Below are positions 12,609 to 13,507 of a DNA stretch of 13,507 bases, in pieces. The stretch is from an uncultured Thermomicrobiales bacterium (GTDB taxonomy: Bacteria > Chloroflexota > Chloroflexia > Thermomicrobiales > UBA6265), in the NCBI GenBank assembly GCA_902806365.1, contig CADCWJ010000565.1, positions 1-13,507 of the forward strand, given 5' to 3'. Position numbers and translations under genes: made by a program. The notes below the pieces were generated by a model. It did not search any database and was not told where the DNA came from. It saw only the letters and a program-made list of their open reading frames with translations. The stretch's first letter is position 1, and each line of letters starts with the position of its first letter.

Positions 12609-13507
12609 TCACGATGCGGCGGCGTGCCCTGTCAGTGTCGCCCGGAGGATCGCGGATTCTACCGCAAGCTCGGTCGCCAGTGTGAGCTTCATCAAGTCAC
12701 CTGGGGTGATCGCGCCTTCGTTGACGGTGGCGGCAAAGGCGACATCGCCGTCGACCAGCGTATGCGCCGGCACCACCGCCCGCGACATCCCGTCATGGGC
12801 GGCGACGCAGCATCTGATCAGGGCGTCATGATTGCACGGGACCGTCGTGACGACCACTACCAACGTCGTCGCGGTGCCGGGTGTCGGTTCGCCGCGGTTT
12901 GACATGACGTCGGCGTTGAGGAACTCCGGCCTGGGATCGAGCGACGGATTGAACGTCGCCCCGACGACCCCCAGAGCATTGACGACCGCGATCGCCGTGA
13001 CGGTGTTGGCGCCGACAGGTAGCTGGGCGAGGCCGATTCCGCCTTGCCGTCGGAACTCCGCTCCCAGGATGGTGCCCCAGACCGCCCCGCAGCCCGCGCC
13101 GACGGGACCCTCGGCCATCCCGGTGATCGGCCCGGCATTCTCGACCGCGGCGCGCCCGAACCCGGCGTCCGGCGCCGTCGCGGTTCCCACGGCAAGATCG
13201 AAGATCACCGCGGCGGGCACGATCGGTACCGGGCCGGCGGCGGTTGGGAAGCCCCGACCGGTCTCCGCGAGCGCGCGCACGACGCCGTCCGCTGCGCTCA
13301 ACCCGAAGGCGCTTCCGCCAGTGAGCAGGATCGCGTCAGCCCGCTGGACCATTCTCCCCGGACCGAGCAAATCGAGCTCCCTGGTGCCCGGCGCCGCGCC
13401 GCGCACTTCGACCGCGGCAAGCGTCGGCCGTTCGAAGAGGACGACCGTGCATCCGGTCCGGGCGTCGTGATCTGTCGCATGACCGATCCTCACGCCTGGG
13501 ACATCGA
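12609..13507 (-). CDS. P1 family (DmpA/S58-type) peptidase, 5' end outside window
   Basis: This family of self-cleaving N-terminal-nucleophile hydrolases includes aminopeptidase DmpA and nylon oligomer hydrolase NylC. The frame is open to the window edge and reads DVPGVRIGHATD before TGCTVVL, the family N-terminus. The GTG at 13493 is therefore internal and only a few residues are missing. Other family blocks are ILLTGGSAFGLSAADGV, GPVGAGCGAVWG, and AHDGMSRAV with HTLVDGDVAFAAT. Counting from that GTG, the expected nucleophile is T209 in GTATTLVVVV, but the residue before it is Ala rather than the common Asn. It is unrelated to the ribosomal genes. Substrate is unknown. Confidence 0.9.
   Translation of the reverse strand, partial: DVPGVRIGHATDHDARTGCTVVLFERPTLAAVEVRGAAPGTRELDLLGPGRMVQRADAILLTGGSAFGLSAADGVVRALAETGRGFPTAAGPVPIVPAAVIFDLAVGTATAPDAGFGRAAVENAGPITGMAEGPVGAGCGAVWGTILGAEFRRQGGIGLAQLPVGANTVTAIAVVNALGVVGATFNPSLDPRPEFLNADVMSNRGEPTPGTATTLVVVVTTVPCNHDALIRCCVAAHDGMSRAVVPAHTLVDGDVAFAATVNEGAITPGDLMKLTLATELAVESAILRATLTGHAAAS

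Noticed and set aside
1..13507. CRISPR array, insertion sequence, integrase, toxin-antitoxin or phage-defence genes.
   Set aside because: No regularly spaced repeats, transposase-like proteins, terminal repeats or defence-type domains were seen on either strand.

Overview
The window is a G+C-rich bacterial chromosome segment carrying the distal spc operon, the alpha operon and the L13-S9 pair. All of these lie on the + strand, and two unrelated genes follow on the - strand. Gene order is rplE(3' end)-rpsN-rpsH-rplF-rplR-rpsE-rpmD-rplO-secY-adk-map-rpmJ-rpsM-rpsK-rpoA-rplQ-truA-rplM-rpsI. Protein character (zinc-type S14, zinc-type L36, zinc-type adenylate kinase, and a SecY and L15 that look Chloroflexota-like to me) suggests a Chloroflexota lineage, possibly near Thermomicrobia. 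That placement is from memory of the families and is not tested here.

Region 1 (1-5000) makes ribosomal proteins of both subunits plus SecY, the membrane channel for protein export. Region 2 (5103-6562) has adenylate kinase and methionine aminopeptidase, the usual companions of secY. Region 3 (6563-9473) is the alpha operon: L36, S13, S11, the RNA polymerase alpha subunit and L17. Two genes usual in this arrangement are absent: infA (between map and rpmJ) and rpsD (between rpsK and rpoA). Both gaps hold RNA-hairpin-forming inverted repeats instead. Region 4 (9513-11305) is truA, rplM and rpsI, with truA and rplM overlapping out of frame. Region 5 (11306-11598) is a gene-free convergent spacer with nested inverted repeats. 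Region 6 (11599-13507, - strand) has an unrecognised TIM-barrel-like protein and the 5'-truncated gene of a P1/DmpA-type (S58) peptidase.

Most of the window is ordinary translation machinery. The strongest anomaly is in secY. Compared with the E. coli and B. subtilis proteins as I recall them, exactly 15 residues, nearly all of transmembrane segment 7 of the lateral gate, are missing while the frame stays intact. This is either an in-frame deletion or an assembly artefact. Other points are long C-terminal extensions on S5 and L15, a doubtful rpoA start, and a hairpin in every spacer from secY to rpoA. The TIM-barrel protein seems to have lost metal ligands, and an inverted repeat is centred on a candidate -10 box upstream of it. 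No tRNA, rRNA, CRISPR array, insertion sequence or integrase was seen.
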